A DNA stretch of 13,667 nucleotides from CAYOOT01 sp964405665. Lineage in GTDB: Bacteria > Bdellovibrionota_C > UBA2361 > SZUA-149 > CAZDWZ01. Position numbers and translations under genes: made by a program. Of this stretch, positions 1 to 6,322 are shown piece by piece (positions within the stretch are counted from its first letter, which is position 1; each line of letters begins with the position of its first letter). The stretch spans positions 1-13,667 of the forward strand of contig CAYOOT010000074.1 in assembly GCA_964405665.1 (NCBI GenBank), given 5' to 3'. Below the pieces are notes generated by a model, which was not told the origin of the DNA, made no database searches, and saw nothing but the letters and a program-made list of their open reading frames with translations.

Positions 1-12
1 TCAAAATAAGTT

Positions 13-450
13 TTAATTGTTTAGAACAGCTTCAACATCATTAATTCCAAACTGCTTTGCTCTATCGCAGAGATTGGCAAGAGAAACACCTCTTAATGTT
101 GTTTGGAAAGAGCCTTCGATTTCTGACCATACAGTATCAATCAGACCTGCTAAAGCCGGAGCTCCGGTTTTATCGTCTTCTTGTAACTTAGGACGAAGTG
201 CCTTCATGACTTCTTCGAGACGAATTTCTTTAGGATCTTTTGCTAAAGAATATCCACCACGAGGGCCACGTTTTCCAACTACAACATCAGCTTGGCGTAA
301 CTTTGCAAAAATTTGCTCAAGAAAGCGTTGTGGGATTTGCTGACGTTTTGCAATTTGTCTAACCTGTGCTGGACCACCATTAAGGTTGTAAGCCAGGTCA
401 ACAAGTGCCATTATTCCATACTGTTCTTCGCGTGAAAGCTTGACTGCCAT
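13..450 (-). CDS. Rrf2-family transcriptional regulator
   Basis: This 145-residue protein has the Rrf2 winged-helix layout. It opens with a short helix (LSREEQYGIMALVDLA), has a recognition region at about 28-58 (VRQIAKRQQIPQRFLEQIFAKL), and a wing with the family signature RGPRGGYSLAKDP at 61-73. Members of this family (IscR, CymR, NsrR, RsrR) are dimeric DNA-binding regulators of Fe-S, cysteine or nitrosative-stress genes. IscR and NsrR carry three clustered cysteines after the wing that hold an Fe-S cluster. Here that stretch (residues 85-115) has no cysteine, and the only cysteine is C128. The protein is therefore probably not an Fe-S sensor and is closer in style to CymR-type members. 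The ATG start has a weak GGA 5 nt upstream. The target genes are unknown; the gene that would follow on this strand lies outside the window. Confidence 0.9.
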   Translation of the reverse strand: MAVKLSREEQYGIMALVDLAYNLNGGPAQVRQIAKRQQIPQRFLEQIFAKLRQADVVVGKRGPRGGYSLAKDPKEIRLEEVMKALRPKLQEDDKTGAPALAGLIDTVWSEIEGSFQTTLRGVSLANLCDRAKQFGINDVEAVLNN

Positions 451-473
451 AGTAATCCGATAATTTATATTGG

Positions 474-493
474 TTATTAAAAAAATTAATAAG
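474..493. promoter_or_regulatory. AT-only inverted repeat upstream of the Rrf2 gene
   Basis: TTATTAA, six A, TTAATAA forms a perfect 7 bp inverted repeat 24-43 bases upstream of the Rrf2 start codon. Rrf2 proteins commonly autoregulate through dyad sites close to their own promoter, so this is a candidate operator. The sequence is pure A/T in an AT-rich spacer, so chance is a real alternative. Confidence 0.2.
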
Positions 494-514
494 AACTAAT
501 AGTTAACTCGAAAT

Positions 515-534
515 TTTTATGATTTCTCATAAAA
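515..534. promoter_or_regulatory. Inverted repeat, possible operator upstream of the Rrf2 gene
   Basis: TTTTATGA, TTTC, TCATAAAA is a perfect 8 bp inverted repeat with a 4 nt spacer, 65-84 bases upstream of the Rrf2 start. On the minus strand it could fold with a GAAA tetraloop. Its position fits an operator or a leader hairpin for the regulator. There is no T-tract after it in either direction, so a terminator role is less likely. Confidence 0.3.
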
Positions 535-618
535 TCAACGAGTAAGTTTAGATTTACCTCAGTTTAATAGTAAAAATCAACCCCCGCTCAATAAAAAAAA
601 TAAAGCATTGAAATCATT

Positions 619-636
619 GATCTTTCATTAAAGATC
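619..636 (-). terminator. Small hairpin downstream of bamD
   Basis: GATCTTT, CATT, AAAGATC makes a perfect 7 bp stem with a 4 nt loop, about 40 bases beyond the bamD stop on the minus strand. A run of eight T follows in that direction, but only 18 nt after the stem, which is too far for a standard intrinsic terminator. It may mark the 3' end of the lpxD-bamD transcript. Confidence 0.3.
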
Positions 637-676
637 TTATGAGCCAAATTATTAATAAATTTAGTAAAGAGAGAAA

Positions 677-1930
677 TTACTGGAAAAATATTGCAATAAA
701 TCTATCTGGGCGATCGAGTACAAAATAAGAACTTTCTTTTATTTTTTGTAATTGAAAATCAAATTTTACAAATTGCGTCTCTTTGTTTTTTTTATCAAAT
801 AATTTTTTTGCATTGAGAGAAAAAGTTTTTTCAGAGCAATTTAAATCTAAAGAAATATCTTTTTGTGATAATTTAGAAAAATAATTTTCAGAAAAATCTT
901 TTTGATTGTTTTTTAAAGCAATAATTATACTTTCGTTTTCAGAAGTTTCTTTCTGAGTATGGATAATTTGCACCGTTTCGGGAAAGTAAAAAGTTACAAT
1001 AGTTGAATTGTCAGTTTTATCACAACTGATTGTCAGTGGTCGTAACGGGAAGCTTTCCCCCAGATCTTCTTCAACAGGTTCTTCCTTTTTGGCGATAATT
1101 TTTTCTGGTTTAGTGATTTCTTTTGCTTCCTCAAGTTCGGGAATATTTTCAGGAATTTCTTCCGTGAGAGTTACTTCCTCTGTATTGGGATTGGGTTCTT
1201 CTTCTTTTTCCTTAGTTTCTTTAGCCTCAGTTGCTGATAAGTTTAATTTGGCTCTGGCCCAACTTGCCTGCTTGCTTTGGGCAAATTCTGTAGAAAGAAA
1301 TTTCAGCCTTTCTTTGCTAGCCTGAGGCTTTCTTTGTTTTTCATAAAATCTTGCAACAATGGCTTCATGTGCAGCAAGATTACTATTGCAGTCTTTGATT
1401 TTTTCTTTTGCAATGGTCACAAATTCACTGTTGGGATAATTACTGAGAATTTTTTTATAATATTTTAAGGCCGTATGTAATGGACCTTGATCGTGAGCAG
1501 TGCCAGTGTACTGTTCTTTATAAGCATTGCCAATTTGATAAATAACATAGGCGATAGCTTCATGAGCGGGATGCAGCTTAAGAAATTCCTCATAAGCGGT
1601 GATTGCAGAACCATATTCTCCGGTAAAAAAATAGCAGTCAGCTATTTTTAATTCGGCCAAAGTTGCATAAGTGCTTCCGGGATAAGTATCACGAAGCTTC
1701 GTCCAATTGTCTCGGGAAACGGAAAAAAGTTGTTTTTCATATGCAGCTTCCGCCCGTTCTAAAAGTTCTTGTTCCGATAAATCACTCAATTGTGTTTCGA
1801 TTTTGTCTGGATCGGGATCGAATTCGGGATCATTTGGTGAAATGGTATTTCTAAGTTTGTTATTTGAGGAACTACCGGAGCAGGAAATAAGAAAAATAAA
1901 AACAACAAAAACAGATCCAATTTTTTTCAT
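677..1930 (-). CDS. bamD: BamD-type outer membrane assembly lipoprotein with C-terminal extension
   Basis: The N-terminus is a lipoprotein signal with lipobox LISC, so the mature protein would start at lipidated C17. Residues 50-232 resemble the BamD/YfiO TPR array: a first TPR (ELLERAEAAYEKQLFSVS), EYGSAITAYEEFLKLHP, the DQGPLHTALKYYKKILSNYPNSE signature, and LAAHEAIVARFYEKQ. BamD is part of the BAM complex on the inner face of the outer membrane, where it helps insert beta-barrel proteins. The usual length is about 240-270 residues; this protein has 417. A charged Glu/Lys/Pro linker (about 233-290) leads to a beta-rich C-terminal domain (about 292-417) that ends in alternating hydrophobic strands resembling an AMIN domain. 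The gene lies 29 bp after lpxD and is probably co-transcribed with it. A general TPR lipoprotein of the CpoB/YbgF type is the main alternative. Confidence 0.8.
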   Translation of the reverse strand: MKKIGSVFVVFIFLISCSGSSSNNKLRNTISPNDPEFDPDPDKIETQLSDLSEQELLERAEAAYEKQLFSVSRDNWTKLRDTYPGSTYATLAELKIADCYFFTGEYGSAITAYEEFLKLHPAHEAIAYVIYQIGNAYKEQYTGTAHDQGPLHTALKYYKKILSNYPNSEFVTIAKEKIKDCNSNLAAHEAIVARFYEKQRKPQASKERLKFLSTEFAQSKQASWARAKLNLSATEAKETKEKEEEPNPNTEEVTLTEEIPENIPELEEAKEITKPEKIIAKKEEPVEEDLGESFPLRPLTISCDKTDNSTIVTFYFPETVQIIHTQKETSENESIIIALKNNQKDFSENYFSKLSQKDISLDLNCSEKTFSLNAKKLFDKKNKETQFVKFDFQLQKIKESSYFVLDRPDRFIAIFFQ

Positions 1931-1959
1931 AAAAGTGCTTCTAACTTGAAAAATAAGGT

Positions 1960-3003
1960 TTAATCAATACCTAACTTTTTTTTGATTTTCCTAATTTCTG
2001 AATTAATTTGAGGAAGTTTGCTGATTAAGACGGCTTGTTTCCTCCATTCATTGGCAGTTGTTTGGGGATGACCGGCAACATCCGTACCCTCTGGAATATC
2101 AGAAACAATACCCGTTCTAGCAGCAGCCCGGACTTTGTCGCCAATTTCTACGTGATCGGCCACACCCACCCCTCCGGCAAGTATCACATCATCTCCAATT
2201 TTACAGCTTCCGGAGATCCCACTGGCACCACAAATTAAAACACGTTTGCCAATTACGGCATTATGACCAATCATCACTAAATTATCGACCTTTGTAAAAT
2301 CCCCAACTTTTGCTGCTCCCAGCATGGCACGGTCAATTGTCGCATTACAACCAAAATCAACGCCCTTGCCCAGAACTAAATTTCCGATATGAGGAATACG
2401 ACGATGTCCCAGAGTTTTATCAGGGAAATAACCGAAACCATCTCCTCCTAGGACTACGCCATTTTGAATGAAACAATCCTCACCGAGCTCCACAAACTCT
2501 CTAATTACAGCTCCGGAATGGACAATACAATTTCTTCCGAGTTTCGCGCCTTGGTAAATTACAACATGAGGATGAATTGTACAATCATCTCCAATTTCCA
2601 CATCATCGCCGATTACACTAAAAGCTCCCAAATGAACATTTTTACCAATTTTTGCAGTGGGACTAACTGCGGCTTGTGCACTGATGCCGGGACTTGGTCT
2701 TTGAGGGCTAAAAAACATTTCTGCAAGCAGTACTATTGCAGCAAGAGGATCGGCTGTTTTAATTTGTGGGCATTTAAAATCAGAATTAAATTCTTTGACC
2801 AGCAAGGCGGCAGCTTTTGTTTGCAGGGCCTTTTCTTGCATCATTTGGGCATTTCTTTTGGAAGTGGGGGCAAAAAAGGATAAATCATTTTCTTCTGCCT
2901 CTTCCAAAGGCATAATAGCTTTAATCTTAATCTGAGGATTGCCGCTTATTTCCGCGGAAAGAATTTTAGCAATTTTTTCTATTGTTAAGGATTGATTTTG
3001 CAT
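1960..3003 (-). CDS. lpxD: UDP-3-O-(3-hydroxyacyl)glucosamine N-acyltransferase
   Basis: LpxD transfers a 3-hydroxyacyl chain from acyl-ACP to the 2-amino group of UDP-3-O-acyl-glucosamine, the third step of lipid A synthesis, in the cytoplasm. The 347-residue length is normal for the family (about 340). An N-terminal uridine-binding domain (about 1-100, with the LSFFAP motif at 41-46) is followed by a left-handed beta-helix of hexapeptide repeats from about 105 to 305 (for example AKIGKNVHLGAFSVIGDDVE). NGVVLGGDGFGY is at 181-192, ATIDRAMLG at 221-229, and MIGHNAVIG carries the probable catalytic base H247. A C-terminal helix (about 318-345) closes the protein. The ATG has no visible Shine-Dalgarno sequence. 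Here lpxD pairs with bamD; the usual neighbours bamA, fabZ and lpxA are not in the window. Confidence 0.97.
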   Translation of the reverse strand: MQNQSLTIEKIAKILSAEISGNPQIKIKAIMPLEEAEENDLSFFAPTSKRNAQMMQEKALQTKAAALLVKEFNSDFKCPQIKTADPLAAIVLLAEMFFSPQRPSPGISAQAAVSPTAKIGKNVHLGAFSVIGDDVEIGDDCTIHPHVVIYQGAKLGRNCIVHSGAVIREFVELGEDCFIQNGVVLGGDGFGYFPDKTLGHRRIPHIGNLVLGKGVDFGCNATIDRAMLGAAKVGDFTKVDNLVMIGHNAVIGKRVLICGASGISGSCKIGDDVILAGGVGVADHVEIGDKVRAAARTGIVSDIPEGTDVAGHPQTTANEWRKQAVLISKLPQINSEIRKIKKKLGID

Positions 3004-3090
3004 GGAGATAGTAATAAATATTACTGCCCTTAGTAATTAATAATAATTTAAGGTTTTATTAGCACAATTTGCTTTAATATTAAAACTAAC

Positions 3091-3789
3091 ATGATGAAAT
3101 CTCTAAGAATAGTTTTTATAGTTATCTTTTTATCCTTTTCAATTATTTCTTGTAGCGGTGGCGGGGGAAGTGATTCTGGTTCTTCCAGTAACGATGGAAG
3201 CAAAAGAACAACTGGAACAGGAGTAAGAATTATCAATGCTTCTTTGGATTCAGAGCCGGTTGATTTAAAAATAGCCGAGCAATATTTTAATCGCGCCTCT
3301 TTTATGCAGGTAAATTTTTATTCTCAAGTGAAATCAGGCGGCACTGATTTAATTTTGGAACGCGCAAATTCTCCGCAAGTTGTAATTGCTACTCTTTCTC
3401 AGAATTTACTCCCCAAAACCGAATATAGTATTTTGTTATATGGTGAGCATATCCGAGGAAATTTCAATGCCAGTATTATTGAAGAGCCGGTTGTACGGCC
3501 GGAAAAAGGAGAAGTTCGTTTGCAGTTTGTAAATTTGCTTAATGACAGTAGTAGTTTGACTTTAAATGGCGAAACAAATATCGGCCCTGTTACTTTTGGC
3601 ACGGCTTCTGGTTATGTGACAATTGCTACTCCGGTCAATACTGTGCAGAATTTTAGTATCAATAATTCCAAACGCACAGTGGCTACTGTCACTGTTGAAT
3701 TTATTGATCAGGGTGAAAATACTGTAGTGATTGGTGGTTCACAAAGTAAAGGGGTGATTATCCCTAGGGTGTATAAAGATCTAGATTAA
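3091..3789 (+). CDS. Lipoprotein with two DUF4397-like repeats
   Basis: This 232-residue protein has a lipoprotein signal peptide with lipobox IISC at C21, then a flexible Gly/Ser-rich tether (22-43). Two similar beta-rich modules follow, at about 44-128 (VRIINASLDSEPVDLKI) and about 140-225 (EVRLQFVNLLNDSSSLTLNG). The second contains VTFGTASGYVTIATPV, the F-G-x-x-S-x-Y pattern typical of DUF4397, an extracytoplasmic Ig-like beta-sandwich of unknown function. I infer a monomeric surface or periplasmic lipoprotein and assign no activity. The gene stands alone: it is divergent from lpxD and convergent with wecB. No Shine-Dalgarno sequence precedes the ATG. ATG occurs twice in a row at the start (3091 and 3094), so either could be used. 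Confidence 0.8.
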   Translation: MMKSLRIVFIVIFLSFSIISCSGGGGSDSGSSSNDGSKRTTGTGVRIINASLDSEPVDLKIAEQYFNRASFMQVNFYSQVKSGGTDLILERANSPQVVIATLSQNLLPKTEYSILLYGEHIRGNFNASIIEEPVVRPEKGEVRLQFVNLLNDSSSLTLNGETNIGPVTFGTASGYVTIATPVNTVQNFSINNSKRTVATVTVEFIDQGENTVVIGGSQSKGVIIPRVYKDLD

Positions 3790-3793
3790 AATT

Positions 3794-3943
3794 AACTGGA
3801 CCGCGGACGTCCTCGTCCGCAACCTTGCTTGTATTTTAGTCAGAAGTCTCAAAGCTAACCCTTAAAGAAAATTATTCTTAGACCATGAGGCTTCATACTT
3901 CGCTACGTTTCAGGTTGCGGACGAGGACGTCCGCGGTCCAGTT
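3794..3943. repeat. 150 bp element bounded by perfect 32 bp GC-rich inverted repeats (REPIN/MITE-like)
   Basis: Positions 3794-3825 and 3912-3943 are exact reverse complements over 32 bases. Each arm is also a hairpin by itself: GCGGACG, 4 nt loop, CGTCCGC at 3803-3820, mirrored at 3917-3934. The 86 bp interior is AT-rich and holds a weaker, imperfect inner repeat (AGAAGTCTCA near 3840 against TGAGGCTTCA near 3890). The arms are far more GC-rich than their surroundings. Two inverted hairpin units around a short spacer is the architecture of REPINs, which are mobilised by RAYT (Y1 transposase-like) proteins elsewhere in a genome. There is no ORF inside and no clear target duplication. It fills the gap between two convergent genes and could act as a bidirectional transcription barrier. 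Confidence 0.85.
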
Positions 3944-3950
3944 CCAGTGT

Positions 3951-5078
3951 TCACAATACGTTTTTAACAATCTTTAGAATTTTCTTACTAGTTTTCCCAT
4001 CCCCATAAGGATTCCCATTGATAATCATCGAACGATAGACCTCAGGATCTTCCATTAACAATTTAAATTCCTCTATTATCTTTTCGGGATCCGTTCCGAT
4101 TAATTTTGCACAGCCACTAGCCACACCTTCCGGGCGTTCCGTATTGTGACGAAGTACCAGCACCGGTTTTTTTAAAGTAGGAGCTTCTTCCTGAACACCA
4201 CCGGAATCAGTCAAAAGAATATGTGAGCAATCCATTAATGCAACAAAATGGAAATAATCCAAAGGCTCGATCAATTGAATGTTTTTACAATTTCCCAAAA
4301 TACTAGAGACAACATCTTTAACATGTGGATTAGGATGCACGGGGTAAACAAAAAGAAAATCCGGATAAATATCAGCCAATATTTTTATCGCCTTACATAT
4401 TGAAATCATCCTTTCACCGAAACTTTCTCTGCGATGCAGGGTGATTAATATTATTTTTTTCTCTTGACGATGCTTTAAAGAAATTTTTTTCAAATCCGGC
4501 AATTCCAGGTTGTTATTGCGAATTAGCTCAATCACATAGAGCAAGGCATCAATACTGCTATTACCGGTAACAAATATTTTTTCGCTACCGACATTTTCCT
4601 TAAGTAAATTATTTTTTGCTTGCTCGGTCGGAGCAAAATGAAAGTCAGCAATTTGCCCGAGTAGCGCTCGATTAATCTCTTCCGGAAATGGGGAATACTT
4701 ATCGTATGTTCTTAAACCGGCTTCAACGTGAAAAACTTTGATCTTATTGTAGTAAGCAGCAAGAGCTGCGGCAAAGGAAGTAGAAGTATCTCCTTGAACG
4801 ACAACTGCAAGAGGATTTGTTTTTTCAAAATAATCATTTAATTGTTCAATTGCTCTTCCCATAAAAACTGCCAGCAATTGATTCTCCAACATTAAATCAA
4901 GATTTTTATTGACATTGATCTTAAATATTTTCCGGGATTGCTCCAGTAATTCCTTATGTTGCCCGGTGAGGCAAACATCCACTTCAAAGGAGTCATCCTC
5001 TTGAAATTCCATAATGATCGGGGCGAGCTTGATACATTCCGGACGTGTTCCAAAAATAAATGATATCTTATTTTTCAC
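3951..5078 (-). CDS. wecB: UDP-N-acetylglucosamine 2-epimerase (non-hydrolysing)
   Basis: WecB interconverts UDP-GlcNAc and UDP-ManNAc in the cytoplasm, feeding ManNAc-type sugars into surface polysaccharides. The 375-residue length matches the family (about 376). The two Rossmann-like GT-B domains are complete. Visible family motifs are FIFGTRPECIKLAP (8-20), LTGQH (37-41), VVQGDTSTSF with D97, FHVEAGLRT with E119, PFPEEINR with E133, TLHRRESFG with H215, and LLTDSGGVQEEAP (289-300). D97, E119, E133 and H215 correspond to the catalytic residues of the E. coli enzyme. The start is GTG: the in-frame codons upstream contain TAA and TAG before any ATG. No Shine-Dalgarno sequence is visible. It lies 53 bp after the binding-protein gene on the same strand and is probably read from the same transcript. 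No other glycan genes are in the window. Confidence 0.96.
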   Translation of the reverse strand: MKNKISFIFGTRPECIKLAPIIMEFQEDDSFEVDVCLTGQHKELLEQSRKIFKINVNKNLDLMLENQLLAVFMGRAIEQLNDYFEKTNPLAVVVQGDTSTSFAAALAAYYNKIKVFHVEAGLRTYDKYSPFPEEINRALLGQIADFHFAPTEQAKNNLLKENVGSEKIFVTGNSSIDALLYVIELIRNNNLELPDLKKISLKHRQEKKIILITLHRRESFGERMISICKAIKILADIYPDFLFVYPVHPNPHVKDVVSSILGNCKNIQLIEPLDYFHFVALMDCSHILLTDSGGVQEEAPTLKKPVLVLRHNTERPEGVASGCAKLIGTDPEKIIEEFKLLMEDPEVYRSMIINGNPYGDGKTSKKILKIVKNVL

Positions 5079-5131
5079 TGAAGATAATTTTGAGGGTTTT
5101 TACTAAAAATAAAGTATCTTATTTTATAACA

Positions 5132-6226
5132 CTACTCGTTAATAACGACAACTTTGCCGTCTTCAATCTTCTGCATCTGGAAATTAATGCCTTGAACGGC
5201 ACCATGTTGATCAAAGTAGTACTCGGGAATAAAACCCCCTGTAAATTTATTATCAAGGAAGAATTTTCGCGGATCAATTCCGCTTTGCAAAGCCAAATCA
5301 AAAATCCGAAATGCTTCCAAACTTGTTGGAACAACAGGAAAACCCGATTGCGGTTCTCCGAAACGTTTTCTGAATTCTTTTAAAAGTTCTTTTCCTTCTG
5401 CTGTGACAAGATTGTCCGAAAGGGGAAGATTGGAAAATACAAATCCATTAACTGCCTCGCCTAATTCCTTAAGGGCAACAGTCGAGGCAGGTAAATAAAC
5501 AGCATATAATGCTCCTTGAAATTTTAGTCCACGCAATTGTTTTACTGCGGTGATAAATGAAGTATCTGTGCTGGCATTAACAAAAATACCTTCTATCTTT
5601 TTACTCATCAGTTTTAAAATAGTAGATCTAAGATCTGTTCCTCCATGTATAAACTCTTCAGCTAGGATTTCCAGAGAGGGCTTGTAATTTTCATTTTCTT
5701 TGTTCACAGTGCGCTGCATCAGAATTGGATATTCATTTTGTTCTGTTAAGATAGCGATTTTCTTATGGCGCTTGGCCATATATTGAAAGAGCAATTTTGC
5801 TCCGGCGACATCTGAAGGAAAGAGACGAAAGATGTTTTTGCCGATATCCAAGACATCGCCGCTGGTTGCTGAAGATGTTAATACCAAAACACCTGCTTTA
5901 TCGTAAATAGGAGCCGTAGTAAGCAAAGTTGAATTACAAGGGAATCCTAAAACATAGCGAACTTTATCGATATCGATTAGTTTATGAGCGACGGATACGG
6001 CAGCGCGATTTTCACATCTCTCATCTTCAAAAATTAATTTATACTTTTCCGCTCCGAATTTTTCATTCATTAATGTCAGAGCATTTTTTATATCCATTCC
6101 GAAGGCAGCAGCTTCTCCTGACAAGGCCGTAGAAACACCTACTTTTATTTGATCGGCAGCAAGAGCCGGGAAAGAGTGTAGAAGATTAAGGATTGATAGG
6201 AGTAAAAAAGTTAAGAGCTTGTTCAT
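5132..6226 (-). CDS. Periplasmic substrate-binding protein, leucine/amide (Peripla_BP_6) family
   Basis: This 364-residue protein has a Sec-type signal peptide (hydrophobic 4-16, cleavage after the ALA at 21-23 or one residue later). It is followed by a two-lobed periplasmic binding fold of the LivJ/Peripla_BP_6 type. Typical features are IKVGVSTALSGEAAAFGMDI (27-46), GFPCNSTLLTTAPIYDKAGV (94-113) that would line the ligand cleft, TSSATSGD, and the C-terminal GAVQGINFQMQKIEDGKVV. These proteins bind branched-chain amino acids, amides, urea or aromatic acids for ABC importers, or act as sensors. No permease or ATPase genes are adjacent, so the partner is unknown and the ligand cannot be named. 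AAGG lies 9 nt before the ATG. A candidate promoter lies upstream, in the gap shared with the divergent cysteine-rich gene. Confidence 0.88.
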   Translation of the reverse strand: MNKLLTFLLLSILNLLHSFPALAADQIKVGVSTALSGEAAAFGMDIKNALTLMNEKFGAEKYKLIFEDERCENRAAVSVAHKLIDIDKVRYVLGFPCNSTLLTTAPIYDKAGVLVLTSSATSGDVLDIGKNIFRLFPSDVAGAKLLFQYMAKRHKKIAILTEQNEYPILMQRTVNKENENYKPSLEILAEEFIHGGTDLRSTILKLMSKKIEGIFVNASTDTSFITAVKQLRGLKFQGALYAVYLPASTVALKELGEAVNGFVFSNLPLSDNLVTAEGKELLKEFRKRFGEPQSGFPVVPTSLEAFRIFDLALQSGIDPRKFFLDNKFTGGFIPEYYFDQHGAVQGINFQMQKIEDGKVVVINE

Positions 6227-6244
6227 TATTCTAAACCTTATTTT

Positions 6245-6275
6245 ATGGGTTCATATTGAAACTAAGGCAAAATTT
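6245..6275 (-). promoter_or_regulatory. Candidate promoter of the binding protein-wecB unit
   Basis: On the minus strand TTGCCT is followed after 19 nt by TAAAAT, a fair match to sigma-70 -35 and -10 hexamers with a slightly long spacer. It lies about 20-50 bases upstream of the binding-protein ATG. The assignment is by eye only. Confidence 0.3.
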
Positions 6276-6296
6276 AGATAAGATCAAGATACTCTC

Positions 6297-6313
6297 AATT
6301 AATAATATTAATT
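6297..6313. repeat. AT-rich dyad just upstream of the cysteine-rich gene
   Basis: AATTAAT, AAT, ATTAATT is a perfect 7 bp inverted repeat ending 9 bases before the ATG of the 560-residue protein. It occupies the place where a ribosome binding site would be expected, and none is visible there. It could be an operator or part of the promoter; an AT-rich chance dyad is equally possible. Confidence 0.2.
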
Positions 6314-6322
6314 TTTTAAGAC

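Noticed and set aside
2464..2883. A 139-codon open frame on the plus strand inside lpxD
   Set aside because: It is antisense to a fully conserved hexapeptide-repeat enzyme. Its regular N/T-rich composition is the complement of the lpxD repeats, with no recognisable domain or start signal.
3826..3911. A small gene or CRISPR-like unit in the spacer of the 150 bp inverted-repeat element
   Set aside because: The 86 bp spacer has no direct repeats, and no start codon with a ribosome binding site and a meaningful open frame.
5106..5125. AT-only stem between the binding-protein gene and wecB as a terminator
   Set aside because: AAAATAA/TTATTTT has no GC pairs and would be unstable. It does not justify splitting the two genes into separate units.
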